From Batkoa obscura (taxonomy: Eukaryota > Entomophthoromycota > Entomophthoromycetes > Entomophthorales > Batkoaceae), in NCBI GenBank assembly GCA_030770535.1, contig JASVEC010000009.1:1240001-1304000 (forward strand): 64,000 bases of DNA. The letters run 5' to 3'. Under the pieces are notes generated by a model. It made no database searches. It saw only the letters and a list, made by a program, of their open reading frames with translations, and was not told where the DNA came from. Shown here one piece after another: positions 34,868 through 47,871 of this stretch; the stretch's first letter is position 1; each line of letters begins with the position of its first letter. The position numbers and the translations under genes were made by a program.

Positions 34868-35734
34868 ATGGGAGTTGTATGGTAACTAACAATCGAACCA
34901 AAAAAGATAGATATTAAAAAATCATGCAGTGTAGCGCGTTTGAGCGAAGAGCAAGGGATGTCGGGGTTAAGTTTCCAACAATTAATTGAACATACCGAAA
35001 AAGTATTTAATGGTCGCTCAACGAACCGATGGCAAGTGAATATTAATTTGTATAAAGATAGTGCGATTGTAACCCAAGCACGAAAAAATGGGGCCCATTT
35101 AATTAATCAAAGAATAGAAAATTTGAGCATTTTACAACAATATAGTTTAGCGGAGTTAAAAAAACATTCTAATAATCAGTTATTTTGTTTTAAAAGTAGT
35201 AATATGGAAAAAGGGTTTTCTTGGAGTGGAGAATCAATTATTGAAGCGGAAGGTACTATCTTTGAACTTATGAAAAAGTTAAAAAACGTTTGGACGGTTA
35301 GACAAACCGCTAGTATCGAGGTTAGATAATTACTTTTTTTATACTGTTTATTTAATGTGATTTAGGGCTTGGAGTATATGGTTGGCGACTTTTTACTGAG
35401 ATTTGGTTCTTTATATATTAGTAAAACTTATAAAGGGATTATTTTAGAGGTAACCAAAAAGGAATTGAATTTAGATTAAATAGTAATATTTTATTAGGTA
35501 GAATATAAACCATGTACATCCCCAAAATATTATCGTTTAGTAACGGAAGAGTTTTTGAGAGAATTTTTGATAGATTTAATTTCAAAAAAAGATCCTTCAA
35601 ATCATATCCGAAATTTAACCATTTGTGATATCAATCCCTTATTAAAACAAAACGCTATTTCAACAAGAACTTTTGGGCCCTTTCACATAGCTTTACAATA
35701 CAAAGCAATCATCGAAAAAGATAAATTATTCTAA
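34868..35734 (+). CDS. MED20: Mediator subunit MED20 (Srb2)
   Basis: Head-module subunit of Mediator, partner of Med18. The first coding exon is 14 bases (34868-34881, MGVV plus two bases). An intron to 34929 then gives CVARLSEEQGMSGLSFQQL, matching the MGVTCV start of the family. Two more introns at about 35310-35363 and 35451-35497 join to GLEYMVGDFLLRFGSLYIS and VEYKPCTSPKYYRLVTEEFL. The beta-strand order and the GDFLLRFG motif are diagnostic. The stop is at 35732-35734. It converges on the CLC gene with 150 bases between. Confidence 0.88.
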
Positions 35735-35884
35735 TTAAAAAAATTGTATATTTGCTTTTCAAATTTATTGATTAATGTTTCTGTTTGATCACTTTTATTT
35801 TAATAAGCACTGCCTTAGGCTCGTATTTTCAAAAAAATGTATATAATATAACTATTTAATTTATTATCTTATACTTTTGTTTTA

Positions 35885-38800
35885 TTATCTTGCAATCGAA
35901 AGTTGATTATTTCTAGATATTAAAGGTATTTCATCCAATCCGATTTCACTTCTGTTTGAGTTAAAATTATGGTTTGAGAGTTCAGAATGATTAACAAAGG
36001 ACAGATGTCTTAATACATCCTTCTTTGTTATTAAACCTAATAATTTTCCATATTTTGTTACTAACACATACCTTAAGCCCTATGAAATTTTATTATTACT
36101 GTGATTTATTTACTAGCTTTTATACTTTACCATATTAGAAAACAAGGAAATAACCAATTCCATAGGTAATGTCAATGATACTGTTATAGGAGTCTAAATA
36201 GCAAACAATTAGTACTATTATATCATTGATTATAAAATGGTATTACATGATCTGTCCAATTTCTAATATCTAAAAAGTTATTTGATTCTAAAATGGTGAG
36301 TGAATGGGCATCGATAATATCAAATAAACATGGTGAATTCCCATCAATCCCAGGTTGTTGAACGCCTTGTTCTATAAAAACAATTAGTACTTTATTACCC
36401 TACCGTTATATAATTACTCTACCTAATGCTGTACGTAATTCAGATCTAGATATGTATCCTACCAAAGTAGTATCTGAATTTGATTTAATAATTGGGAATC
36501 CCTTAAAATTAGAATATGATAGTAATTCATCTAAGCGTAGCACATAAATATATTGTTACTATATTATAAATATTACTTACTCAATGTTTCAATATTTGGT
36601 CCGTTAGCCGGTATTGTTACTAGATCTTCAATTCTCGTCATAACATTACCTGCTGTATAATCATGTTGATATTCTTCTTTATTATCTAAATACGGATACC
36701 CATATAAATTAATTAATCCGTGGGTGAGCCCACCTGGTCCAAAAGCATCTCCTACCCACTTACTTGTCATTACTAATGATTGTTAACTTAGGTTATAGTA
36801 TATTAATATAGTGTTATGAAATTACCTGCCATCATAATAGGTAAAGCATAAGTCAAAGCACCAGTTAACTCAAACATAATAATAACTAAAGAAACTAAGA
36901 TCATAAATATTGTTTCTATAGAATACTGCACTACAATATATTTGTACCTGTCATACGAGTCATTCCGCCCATCATAGCAGCAGCACCGACCATAGCATAA
37001 GTACCTGGGGAAATACATGGTTTACCGCCACAAGAAGAAAAAAGGAAAAGTGTAGGATAAGATCTGATAATACTTTAACACAAGTAGAATAAAATAAAAA
37101 AATTGTATTTTACCTCTGCCAAATATCGACTAAAATGCCCATAACTCTACCTAAACAAGCACCAATCATCATAGACGGCATATAAAATCCAGCTGGTATT
37201 TCTAAACCAAACGTAAAAATAGCTAAGAAAAATTTAAGTAAACCAGCTATCGTCAATAATGTCATTGTCATTGGCAATCCACTTTTGCTAATTAAAACTA
37301 AGTATTTATATAATCGTGAGAATAATAGTTTTACTCACAAAGTCCTGGGTATAACCCAGGTTCTGTATCACACTCTTTAAATAAATTAGACAATAACTCA
37401 GATGCATCCACTCTACATTATTAATATTATATCATAATGCTATAGTACATTATTATTACCTCATATAAATATTAGGATAGGAAATAGCAGCCGTAATTAA
37501 AGCAATAGAAAATACTTGCTGAATGGGATATTTAGCTAACCAAGAAGAATGTATATAGGAAGTCACTTTGAGATTCAATCTTATAAACAGAGCCCCCAAC
37601 AAACCCTAAAAAAATAAATATGATATAATATCGATGAATAATAAGAGTTACTCCAATAGCACCCAACAACAAGAAAAAAATCATTTCAAAACCATGCCAA
37701 TTCGTTGTATATGCCACTTGAAAATGCACTAAATTACCGGTACGGAAGGGATTGATTGCCTTTGGTAAATATTAACTTAAATAATAAATTAAGGTTTCTA
37801 TCATTTACTTTTAATGTAACTGCTGCCATCATAGCACAAAAAAAGGAACGCCACATAATTTTATAAGGAAAATAATACGATACTTCCTATTATTTTTTCA
37901 AAGTTAAATTTAAATTACAAAAATTATAAATTTACTTCTAATGAATACAAAACACCCCCAATTGGCGTACCAAACGCAACTGAAATACCTGCAGATGCAG
38001 CAGCTGATAGAATTTCTCTTTTTTTAGCTAAATAAAACAAATTTAACATTTTGATAGTAATGTTTATTAAACTTACCTTCATTAAATCTATACTTATTAA
38101 AAAATCTCAAGTAAAAATTTCCAATACAACAAGCAATATGTACTAAGGGCGCCTCTTTACCTAGAGTCAACCCGGAAGCAACAGCTAAACACTATTTTAT
38201 TTAATTATTACTAAACCATCAATAAATAATAGAAACTTACAGAACCAATAGTTTTAATCATAAGAGTCCATTTACCTAAAAAGCCACGTATAATAAAACC
38301 AGCCAAAATAGTTTTAATTTCAGGTAAACCAGAACGAGAAGCATAAGGTGCAAATTTATACACTAAAAAAGCACAACTTGTAGCAAATAATGTCTATTTG
38401 AAATACATGATATAATATAGTAATATATAATATAATATAATATAATATAAAAAAGATTAAAATTAATATATTTTTAAAAAATAAATAAATGTTTTTTACT
38501 CCAGAAAATAAAAATATTAAATATTGGATCAAATAATTCACTGAATAGGATTCAATCCTAAATAATAAATACCATGGTATCCATTCATCACAATCATTAT
38601 AACCTATAAATTGTTATTAAATATTTATTATTATTATATACTATTGTTTTTAGTATTATTATAAAATAGATTATTACTATCATAACCCCAACAGCAAAAA
38701 GACTGGTTGATATAAAATCCAGTAGAACAATAACCTATTCTAATATCAGCCAACCAATCCGAAATAATATCAATAAAAGCAGCGAACACGCCACAGGTAA

Positions 38801-39469
38801 CGCCTAAAAAACAACTGTTAAATTCACCATTATAATAAAACAATTTTAAACTTTACCAATAAATAAAACAATAATCCAAGCAATAGAAGCATCCCACCAA
38901 ATGAATAAAAAATTAAAAAACCCTTTCTTTTGAATAATTTTTTCTTTTCTTATCCTTTCTTTTTCAAAATCAAAATTCCAATCAATGGCATTAAAATCGT
39001 CATAAACCCTTAATCTCGATTCTCTTTCTTCAAACTGTTTATAATCAAACCAAAAATCATCTACATTTTGAGGTGTACTTGGTATACTTAAATTTCCAAT
39101 TCCATTATTATTATTATTACCACTACTACTCTGTTGTCGACTGATAGTAGGTGTAACATTGCTATCCTTACCATTTCCAGTGTTATTATTATCACTTAAA
39201 ATTTCTTCTTCATTACTTATATTAACCTCTAAACTTGGTATTCGAAACCGATTATTAGTTAATAAACTATTCTTTCTTCGATTTTCTAATTTATTTTTTT
39301 TGAATGTTAGTGGTAATCCTCGAGTGATATCTCCACCATCTATCGCTTGACTGTTACTTTCATTGAATATATTATCTTTCTCATCTTCAATTTCTACTCT
39401 TATCTCATCTTGACTCTCTAATTCTAAAGATTCTTCTTCATTCCATGGGTTGTTATTAAACTCACTCAT
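35885..39469 (-). CDS. GEF1: CLC-type chloride/proton exchanger, Gef1 / CLC-3-5 class
   Basis: Endosome/Golgi chloride-proton exchanger. Exon 1 (from 39469) gives an unusual hydrophilic Asn/Ser/Glu-rich N-terminus of about 160 residues before [17 protein letters not shown], then the first helix. Later exons give [32 protein letters not shown] (the GKEGP filter box with Ala for the second Gly and the gating Glu kept), [40 protein letters not shown] (third filter box), SLVVIMFELTG, and two C-terminal CBS domains (from about [13 protein letters not shown], and [14 protein letters not shown] to [12 protein letters not shown]). At least 15 exons with introns of 45-75 bases. The retained gating Glu argues for an exchanger rather than a channel. 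An (ATAAT)n run lies in an intron near 38420. Confidence 0.92.
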
Positions 39470-39621
39470 TTTAAAACTTTATAAAAATAAAAATGATGTT
39501 TTTGATAAATTTCAATCTATTAATTCAGCGTAATCAAGAACCTATTTTAGTAATCATTCTTTATGAAAATAATTAAAAATCTAATCAACTAACTTCTATC
39601 AAGTATGTAATTTTACTAAAT

Positions 39622-39693
39622 GGGCTCAGCAGGGAATTGAACCCTGGACCTCTCGCACCCAAAGCGAGAATCATACCACTAGACCACTAAGCC
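39622..39693 (-). tRNA. tRNA-Pro (anticodon TGG), second copy
   Basis: Identical to 34640-34711. Only the bases next to the gene match; wider flanks differ. It lies 150 bases upstream of the CLC start codon on the same strand. Confidence 0.95.
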
Positions 39694-40930
39694 ATTTGTA
39701 TAATAACAGATTTATCTAATTATATAAAGTAATATTAACCTGCATTTTATTAAATGTTCTTACTATTTAAATAAACAAAAAATCAATAGCTGACTTCATT
39801 AAGTAGAATAGACAAAGTATTATATTGATCATGGTACTGATTAACAAACAAATCAAAACTATCTTTGTTTTAACATAAATATAAAATTATAGTGACAGTT
39901 TTTGCGTTAAATATTTTTCAAATTGTGTGAACAGCATTTTAGAAAGAGTGCTTTTTAGAGAAAATAGATTATAAATATAAGTTCAATTGGAAATGATGTA
40001 AAAGGATAACATGCAATCAATCTATTAAATAAATCAACTATTATAAATATACTGATTTCAGCTTTAACTATCTATTTAATTAGTTAAACTAGGATATACT
40101 TATATCATTATGTTGGACTTTTATATCTAAAATAGATTCTGTTCTCTTGTGGCTTAAAAGCTACTTTTTTATTTTAGTGAGTGGTTTTTCGTTAAAAATA
40201 TCAAATTTTAAAAAATTAAGAATTCTTTTCCAAAATGTGACATTCTATGCAAGTGGGTATTGATACATAAATAGCTGCGCGAGTATCATTTATACAAGTT
40301 AAAATGAAATTCAATAAGCTTTATAATTAAAATTAAGAGGTCTTGAATAGTTAGCAATGTTTATTTTAAAAGTGGTTATGTCAATAATAATAATAGTTTT
40401 AATAAATTGCACTGTTAAATGTCATCGTATTGTATGAAAATTGTATCAATATTATATTTATTTCATGCCTTTTAGCTACTAAATATACTCTTGTCATAGC
40501 TATTTATGTTTATAAATATGTTTTACTTCGCTTGCGCCATTTAATATTATATAATATTGTATACATTACTAATCATGACCAAGAAAAAATGAAATTTTGA
40601 TATTTTTAAGCAGTTGGCATGAACTTAGTTTATTGATTAGTAATAAACGAGCCAATAAACGCCACTTAAATTCGAATCACTAAGCAAATTCAAAAAATAT
40701 AAAAAAGACGAACAAATCAATTAGATTCGGCCAAAACCACATAAAGTAAGTCCTTCTTTTATAACTCAATAAGTAAGTATTTAGATACATCCATTAAATA
40801 TTAAAAGCAGCAACAAACGAAAGAAAATAGATGGTAGAATAAACAATAGATTGAAATGGAACAAAGCAGAGATAAAAAAGATGAAATTGAAAGGAGTTAT
40901 AGAATAGAATATTAAATGTTAATAATAGAA
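39694..40930. other. Intergenic, RPL10 promoter at its end
   Basis: 1.24 kb without gene or repeat copy. A CCAAT box (GAGCCAATAAAC near 40650) lies about 280 bases before the RPL10 start. Confidence 0.42.
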
Positions 40931-41637
40931 ATGGGTCGTCGTCCAGCTCGTTGCTACCGTTATTGTAAAAACAAACCATACCCAAAATCTCGTTATAACA
41001 GAGGTGTACCAGGTAAAATTATTAATGAAATTTAAAAGAGAACATGATTTTAATAAATGAAAAAGATGCCAAGATCAGGATTTTCGATCTCGGACGTAAG
41101 AAGGCCTCCGTTGATGATTTCCCTCTTTGCGTCCATTTAATTTCTGATGAATACGAACAGTTATCTTCTGAAGCTTTAGAAGCTGCTCGTATCTGTGCTA
41201 ACAAATACATTGTTAAGATGAGTGGTAAAGATTCTTTCCATATGCGTGTAAGAGTTCATCCTTACCATGTTACCCGTATCAATAAAATGTTGTCTTGTGC
41301 TGGTGCTGATAGATTACAAACTGGTATGCGTGGAGCTTACGGTAAACCAAATGGTCTTGTTGCTCGTGTTGATATTGGTCAAGTACTTATTTCCGTACGT
41401 ACCAAGGATAACAACAAAGCTGTTGTTATTGAAGCTTTACGTCGTTGCAAATATAAGTTCCCAGGTCGCCAAAAGATCATTATCTCCAAGAAATGGGGTT
41501 TCACCAAACTTACCCGTGAAGAATACGTCGAACATCGTAACCAAGGACTCGTTAAGAATGATGGGTGCTATGTTAAATATTTAAATACTCATGGACCACT
41601 CCGCAATTATCTTAAGCGTATCGAAAACTCTGCTTAA
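40931..41637 (+). CDS. RPL10: 60S ribosomal protein uL16 (Rpl10)
   Basis: Large-subunit protein near the peptidyl-transferase centre. Exon 1 gives [20 protein letters not shown], joined over one 60-base intron to [19 protein letters not shown]. Then come [39 protein letters not shown], the P-site loop [18 protein letters not shown], and [18 protein letters not shown]. Length about 217 residues, as expected. Strong bias to GGT/CGT/GTT/ACC codons fits very high expression and contrasts with neighbours. Confidence 0.97.
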
Positions 41638-42127
41638 ATACTTGTAATTTAACACAATAAATTAAGGTAGTATTTAACTTGGAAATAGTGACAATTGTTT
41701 TTTGAATAAAATATATTAATAACTTTAGGTTTGACACATAAAATTAGGTATATAAATAACACATTAAAGAAAGAGAATATAAGGAATATAATGTAATTAG
41801 TAAAAATATTAAAGAAACTAAAGAGATCAGATATTTATTGTAGAGATGTTATTGAAATTGTTTATAAAAAGATATAAAAATAAAGTGTAAATAAAATAAA
41901 TATAAAATAATAGCTTTATAGTTTATCATTTAATAGAATTTTTAACACTTCTATTGTACAGTTTAAGTATTTTATTTTTATTTTTATTAAACAAACTACT
42001 TTAAATTTAAATATCAATACTATATTTAGACAATATTATAAAAAATGTGGAACATTTAGAAAATCATCAAATTAAAGCCATAAAAAAGTAAAAAACAAAA
42101 GTAGCTTTTTTATAATTTTGAAAAACA
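41638..42127. other. Intergenic, no feature seen
   Basis: 490 bases of AT-rich 3' flank and promoter between RPL10 and the small gene at 42128. Nothing recognised. Confidence 0.4.
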
Positions 42128-42548
42128 ATGAATTCCAGTAACAAAATGAGTAGTCGATTAACAAATAAAAATAATATAACAAGTAGTACACCTACAATAA
42201 ATCAACAGAAGAGGATACGAGAGATATTAAAAAAGAAGATCAAATTAAGAAAACAATTAGGTAAAACTTGTTATCCCTTTATTGATTAAATAACAAATAA
42301 TAATAATAATGATAATAAATTTTAAAACTATAGAAAAAAAAGGAGATGAAGATTTATCCATTGGAAAAACAACTCAAATAAAGAAAGATTCCTCGATTAT
42401 TTTTCCAAAATGTATTGAAGAAAAAGAACATTCTTTTGATAAACAGTTATTAAAAAAATATTGGCAAGAATGGCAACATTTAACCAAAGTAGAAGCGGTA
42501 GAATTATTAAATAAATTGAAACTTGAAGCACAAGCAACTAAATTATAA
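42128..42548 (+). CDS. Small charged coiled-coil protein, unrecognised
   Basis: Two exons joined over an intron of about 70 bases (GTAAAAC to CTATAG) give roughly 116 residues. The N-terminus is Ser/Thr/Asn-rich, then RIREILKKKIKLRKQLEKK looks like a basic helix. The C-terminal half (QLLKKYWQEWQHLTKVEAVE) looks like a folded helix pair. No family recognised. Convergent with the gene at 42690. The model rests on frame and splice signals only. Confidence 0.6.
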
Positions 42549-42689
42549 TAATAATAATAATAAGTGATATAAAAATAAATAATTAAATTTATAATTCCAA
42601 TTCTTTATTTGACATCTACATACTTTCTTTCCATCTGATATAATAAATCTCTTTGATTTCCCTCATTGCCTTTCTTCTTATCTAATTAC

Positions 42690-43779
42690 TTATCTCTTTT
42701 TTACATTCAATTTTTTACTTTTATACGTCTCAAACTCCACTTTTTTATCCATATCATTAGTATCTAAATCCTTCCACTCTTCCTCCCGATGTTTTCCAAA
42801 CCGATGATTCAACTGATTAGAACTATCAATAAAAAAATCGTTTCGACCTTTTTCTTGCCATTTAAAACTATCCGGTATATCTTCCAAAGCAGTTGAAAAT
42901 TCATTATTTTCTTTTAATATAGAATTAAATGGTATATTCAATTTTTGTTTTGAGTCCAATAGATGATGGAATTGTTTCTTTGGATAAGTGGAATAAGAGA
43001 TACTTGAATTAGTAACTAAGTTTTTTTTATTCATTCGATTGTGTGGTGTTTGTATTCTTGGAAAGGGTAAATCATTACTGGTTTCCGGTGTTGACGGTTG
43101 ATCTATTTGGATTAAAATAAAAATAAAAAAATATCTCAAAATAATTTAATGTTAAATAAAAACAAACTCACCTCTTAATTTAAACTTGACTGGTTTTATA
43201 TCTTCAAACTTGACCTTTTTAATATCCTTGGTTAAATTCAATTGTCCCAAAACACCAACCTCCTCCTTTCCTTCCTCACTAAAAAACTTATTATTTTCAA
43301 AATAACTAGACGTAAAATATTGAATATGATTTAATAAAGCTATTTGATACAACTCAAAACTTGGTGTTAAATCTAATAACATAGTTTCATTCAATAAACT
43401 ATCAATATGAGTTAGATATGCCTCATTTAACTGTCGTATGCCATTATAAAAATCGATTAGCACAGTTTCTTCTACTTTTCCTTTCTTGGTAATGGAGGTT
43501 AAAACACTATGGAGAGCATTATTGTTTTCGATTGTTTTTTTAATGCCTTTATCTTCCATTGATTCCATTTCTTCAATTAGATTGTTAGTTGTCAATGGTA
43601 CCACTTCTTTTGTGTCATCTAGTTTTAAATAAAAAAAATAAAAATGAAATAATTTTATATTAACTTTAAGCTCTACCTAATTCATTAATATTATCCGGTT
43701 TTGATATTGGCTTTGTTGCATTCTTTTGTTGTTGCTGTATCTTTACTTGAGTTTTAGAGAAATTTTTGTTCTTTTTCAT
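42690..43779 (-). CDS. Unrecognised protein of about 310 residues
   Basis: Three exons: a short first exon opening MKKNKNFSKTQVKIQQQQ, a second (about 43170-43620) and a third (about 42690-43100), in frame over short introns. The middle exon holds a helical stretch (LIDFYNGIRQLNEAYL to ELYQIALLNHIQYFTSSYF) that looks folded. The rest is polar, Asn/Lys-rich and likely disordered, with PFPRIQTPHNR and a basic end. I cannot assign a family. A nuclear protein is possible from the lysine-rich ends. Confidence 0.6.
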
Positions 43780-44263
43780 ATTTTGGATTATTTTTTAAAA
43801 ATTAAGAAAATTCAAGTTTGAATTTTAAAATTTAGTGTTTAAGATAATTCCCGATTTTTATATAGAAACTAAGATAAGGATGTAACACTGTATTCTTTTT
43901 AAAAGGAATTATTTTTATTAAAAAAAAGTTGACTATTAACTGAAATGATACAATTAATAGAACACAGCTACATGTCCACGCTAATATTCAATATCTATCC
44001 TATTCTTTTTGATTTTTAGCTGATAAAATTAGAATTCCATCAACTATATCCTAGTCAAAATTCCCATCCAATCAAACCTTTAAAATTTTAAAATTTTCTA
44101 GCAATCGATTGATCCAAAAATGATCAATTTCAAAGTTCCTAGCTCCAATCAATAAATTCAACATCAATAGGCCACGTATTAAACAAGAAAGTAAAATTTA
44201 ACAATTTCAAAAGTTAATCATCTTTACCTATAATTATTCTAAAAAATTAAAAAATTAAAAAGG
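43780..44263. other. Divergent promoter, unknown gene / SEC13
   Basis: 484 bases between divergent starts. CCAAT words occur near 44049 and 44144. No gene seen. Confidence 0.42.
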
Positions 44264-45679
44264 ATGGTAAATTAACAAATAGAAACAAATAGAACTCTTG
44301 ATTAATTTTATTGAATTTCTTTAGACAAACGCCACTAATTCTGTTAATTTTGATTCTCAACATGAGGATATGATAGTAATTTTTAGTAAAATAACAAATA
44401 AACTCATCAATTAATCATTTTCTTTTACTTCTTTTAGCACGATGTTCAATTAGATTACTATGGAAAACGATTAGCTTCTTGTTCCTCAGATCGAACCATT
44501 CGCTTATTTGAAGTGGAACAAAATGAACAAAAATTAATTCAAGTATTAACTGGGTAAATTAAAACTAACCATTAAATTTAAAATTACAAAAACTAACTAT
44601 TTTAAAATTTTAAATATTCAATAACTGATAGTCATGAAGGACCGGTATGGCAAGTGAGTTGGGCACATCCTAAATTTGGAAATATTTTAGCTTCTTGTTC
44701 TTATGATGCTAAAGTGTTTATTTGGAAACAAATTAATAATACTTGGTCAATTATTAAAGAACATAACGTTCATACTTCTTCAGGTGAGTAGATAGTCTAT
44801 TAGTTTAATTCAACTTAATTTAATTTAATTTAATTATTAAACTATTAACTTTATAGTTAATTCGATTGCTTGGGCGCCTCATGAACTTGGACCTATTTTA
44901 GCTTGTGCTTCCTCCGATGGTAAAGTTTCTACTCTTAGTTATAAAGGTAAATTAATTTTATTATAAAGATTAACAATTAAATTATTTTAAAAAATTATAG
45001 AAGATGGAACTTGGGAATCATCCATTTTTGATGCTCATGCTATTGGATGTAATGCTATTTCATGGGCACCACCTACTTTAGCTGGAAGTTTAACACAATC
45101 TACAGTCAATAAATCCGCTGCTTTAATGAGATTTGCTACCGCTGGTTGTGACAATTTGGTCAAAATTTGGACTTGGAAGTAAGTTAATTAAGATATTTAT
45201 TAATATATATAATTAACTATTAATTAATTTATATTAATTTTTTATATTTATAGAGAAGATTTATTAATTTGGAAAGAAGAAGAAGAAGTATTAGATGGCC
45301 ATACGGATTGGGTTCGAGATATTGCTTGGGCACCAAGTATTGGATTCAATCAAAATATTTTGGCTTCTTGTTCACAGGTAATTAAAAAATGAATTAAGTT
45401 TCACACTCTCATCTCATCCTTATTCATATATATACTAACACAATATGGTATTTTCTATTATAATAGGATAAAACAGTGTTAATTTGGACACAGAATGGAA
45501 GTAATAACAAATGGAATAAAACAGTACTTAAAAGTGAACCATTTCCAGATGTTGTTTGGAGACTCTCTTGGTCTCAATCAGGCAATATATTAGCTGTATC
45601 TTGTGGTAATAATACGGTGTCTCTTTGGAAACAAAATTTAAATGGAGAATGGGAAACTTTTTCAGAATTAAAGGAATAA
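44264..45679 (+). CDS. SEC13: SEC13, COPII and nuclear-pore beta-propeller
   Basis: WD40 protein of the COPII outer coat, also in the Y-complex of the nuclear pore and in SEACAT. The first coding exon appears to be only the ATG (44264-44266), followed directly by GTAAATT and an intron ending TTCTTTAG. Exon 2 gives [17 protein letters not shown], then [97 protein letters not shown] and [21 protein letters not shown]. These six blades in order are diagnostic for Sec13 rather than Seh1. About seven exons, intact to 45679. Confidence 0.94.
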
Positions 45680-45805
45680 AGTTTATAAGTGAATAAAATA
45701 AGCTGTTTTTTAAAAAAAAATTATGATACAAATAAATTTATGTTTTATTATTGTCTAGATATGAGAGAGGGGAAGTAAAGAGGGAATTTATTTTTATTTT
45801 TATTT

Positions 45806-47614
45806 TTATTTTTTTAAGATTAATACTTTAAATATCTGACCCATTTGATCAATCAATCGATTATAATCACCCAATAATAAAGTTTGATATTCTTCTAGTT
45901 GTCTATACTTTTCCTTATTACTCAAATTCTTCTCTTCCAATATTTTCTTCTTTTTAGATTCAAATAAAACTTTAAATCTCTCTTGTATTCCCATTCTTAA
46001 TAAATAATCTTTTTGTGTTTTTAATTCAGAAACTGTTAGTGATGAGGGTTGATTTTGAATTAATTCAGAAATTTGTTCAAAATTAACATCACTACTTAAA
46101 TCTGTTTCACCACATAAACTTAAGGGTGAAATAAACTGATGTTGATAGATACCCTAGAAAATAGGATAAATAAAAATTATTATTCAATAAATAAATATAT
46201 AAATAAATATATAAATATATATATTATAATAATATTCTATATTTATAAACTTACTCTAATTCCGTTATTAATATTATGATTATAACCATAATCCCAAATT
46301 TGAGCATATCCCTTATTGTTTTTAAATATATCTTTCATTTGATTTATAATTGAATTAACTTGTGGAGAATATTCTAAATCACTAATACTTTCATTTGAAA
46401 TTCCAGTAATATGATTAAGATAAGTTAAAGGTAATGTTTTCTTTGGATTAATAATAGTTTTAAAATGATAAGGACTATTAAAACAAATATTAAAATTAGC
46501 TTTATAAATATAATTTAAATAATAATGTTATTAAATTTACTCTGTATTTTCTTCATTGATATCTATCATGATTTCTCGCCATTCATTATTGAGTTTCTAT
46601 TGATTATTATTAATTATTTAATAAATATAAGATTAATATTAATTTACTTTAAATTTATGAACGGGCAAAGCATCAAAGAATTCATGAGCCATTAAATAAA
46701 AATATTGATTTTGTAAATTATCTATTTAATAAAATAAAATAAAATAAAAATATAGTATAAAAACATTAACTAAATAAATAAACTTACCAAATTTTAATTT
46801 AAAAGCATCTAATCCAGAATACCAATTTAATTGAATATGATCCAACTTAATATTAATATTAAAGTTATCAATTAGTTCTTCTTCTTTTTTAATTTGTTTA
46901 ACAGTTTTCTTTTCTATTATACTTTCCTTTTGATAATTAGCTAATAATGGACTAGTTTCTATTAAATGAATTTGTTGAACATTTTTGTAAATACTTGGAA
47001 ATCGTTCTAATGTCTATAAAATTTTATGAGTTAATTATTTGAATTTATTTTAATAAAATAAAATAATTATTTTTACCCTTAACATGTCCATCATCAAAGT
47101 ACCTTTACCTGGACCTAATTCAATTAAATGAATATCTTTATTATCCCCATTAATTTGATATTGTTGAATATAATCTAAACCTATTAACTAAAATTTAATA
47201 TTAGTAATCAAATTTAGACTTTTATCTTTATTGTTTTATATTATTTTTTTTTTATAATAAAGAATAAAATAAAACTTCTTTTACCTCTCCAAAGGTTTGG
47301 GATATTTCAGGACTTGTAATAAAATCTCCTTGTTTTCCAAATATTGGCTTATCTTGTTGATAATAACCTAATTGATTTCCACTCGATATACAATATTTCA
47401 TATATTCATAGAAGCTGATGGGACCTGAAGACTTTTACGAATAATGAGTATTAATGGAGGTTTAATAGATTATTAAGTTTACTTTAATTAGTTTTTTTAA
47501 ATGAGAAGTTAATTTAGTTTCTCGTTCTTTTATAATTGTTGAAGTGGAATACTGTCTTATTCGAGAATTAAGAATCAAGTTAAATGTTAGTAATCTTGAA
47601 TCGAATTTTAACAT
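45806..47614 (-). CDS. NDUFAF7: NDUFAF7 / MidA-like protein arginine methyltransferase
   Basis: Mitochondrial methyltransferase that symmetrically dimethylates an arginine of the 49-kDa complex I subunit during assembly. The start at 47612-47614 gives a basic presequence (MLKFDSRLLTFNLILNSRIR). Then come GPISFYEYMKYC, QGDFITSPEISQTFGE, the SAM-binding HLIELGPGKGTLMMDMLR, IHLIETSPLL, YFYLMAHEFFDALPVHKF (the family's NEFFDALP box with His for Asn), and a C-terminal LIDQMGQIFKVL. About nine exons with short introns. Its presence implies complex I in this organism. It converges on SEC13, 126 bases apart. Confidence 0.9.
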
Positions 47615-47871
47615 TATTGAATTGGAGTTAATAAATTGATTTTTGAAATTTGGAAATTAAACACGTCAATTTTTTTAAATAGAAACTTGAATTGAGTTTT
47701 TAAATACCAGTTTATCCCATAATAATTTTAAGCTGGATTTTTTTATTACATCAATCAAGTTGAAGCGTAAAGTTATCTCCAAAATCACTTCAAATATTGA
47801 TACCCTTTTTATTTATATAAAATTTATTGTCGCTTATTTTATAAAATTATAATAGAAAGAATCAATTAATT

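Noticed and set aside
38410-38460. (ATAAT)n run as a CRISPR-like or satellite array
   Set aside because: Simple five-base microsatellite inside a CLC intron; no spacers.
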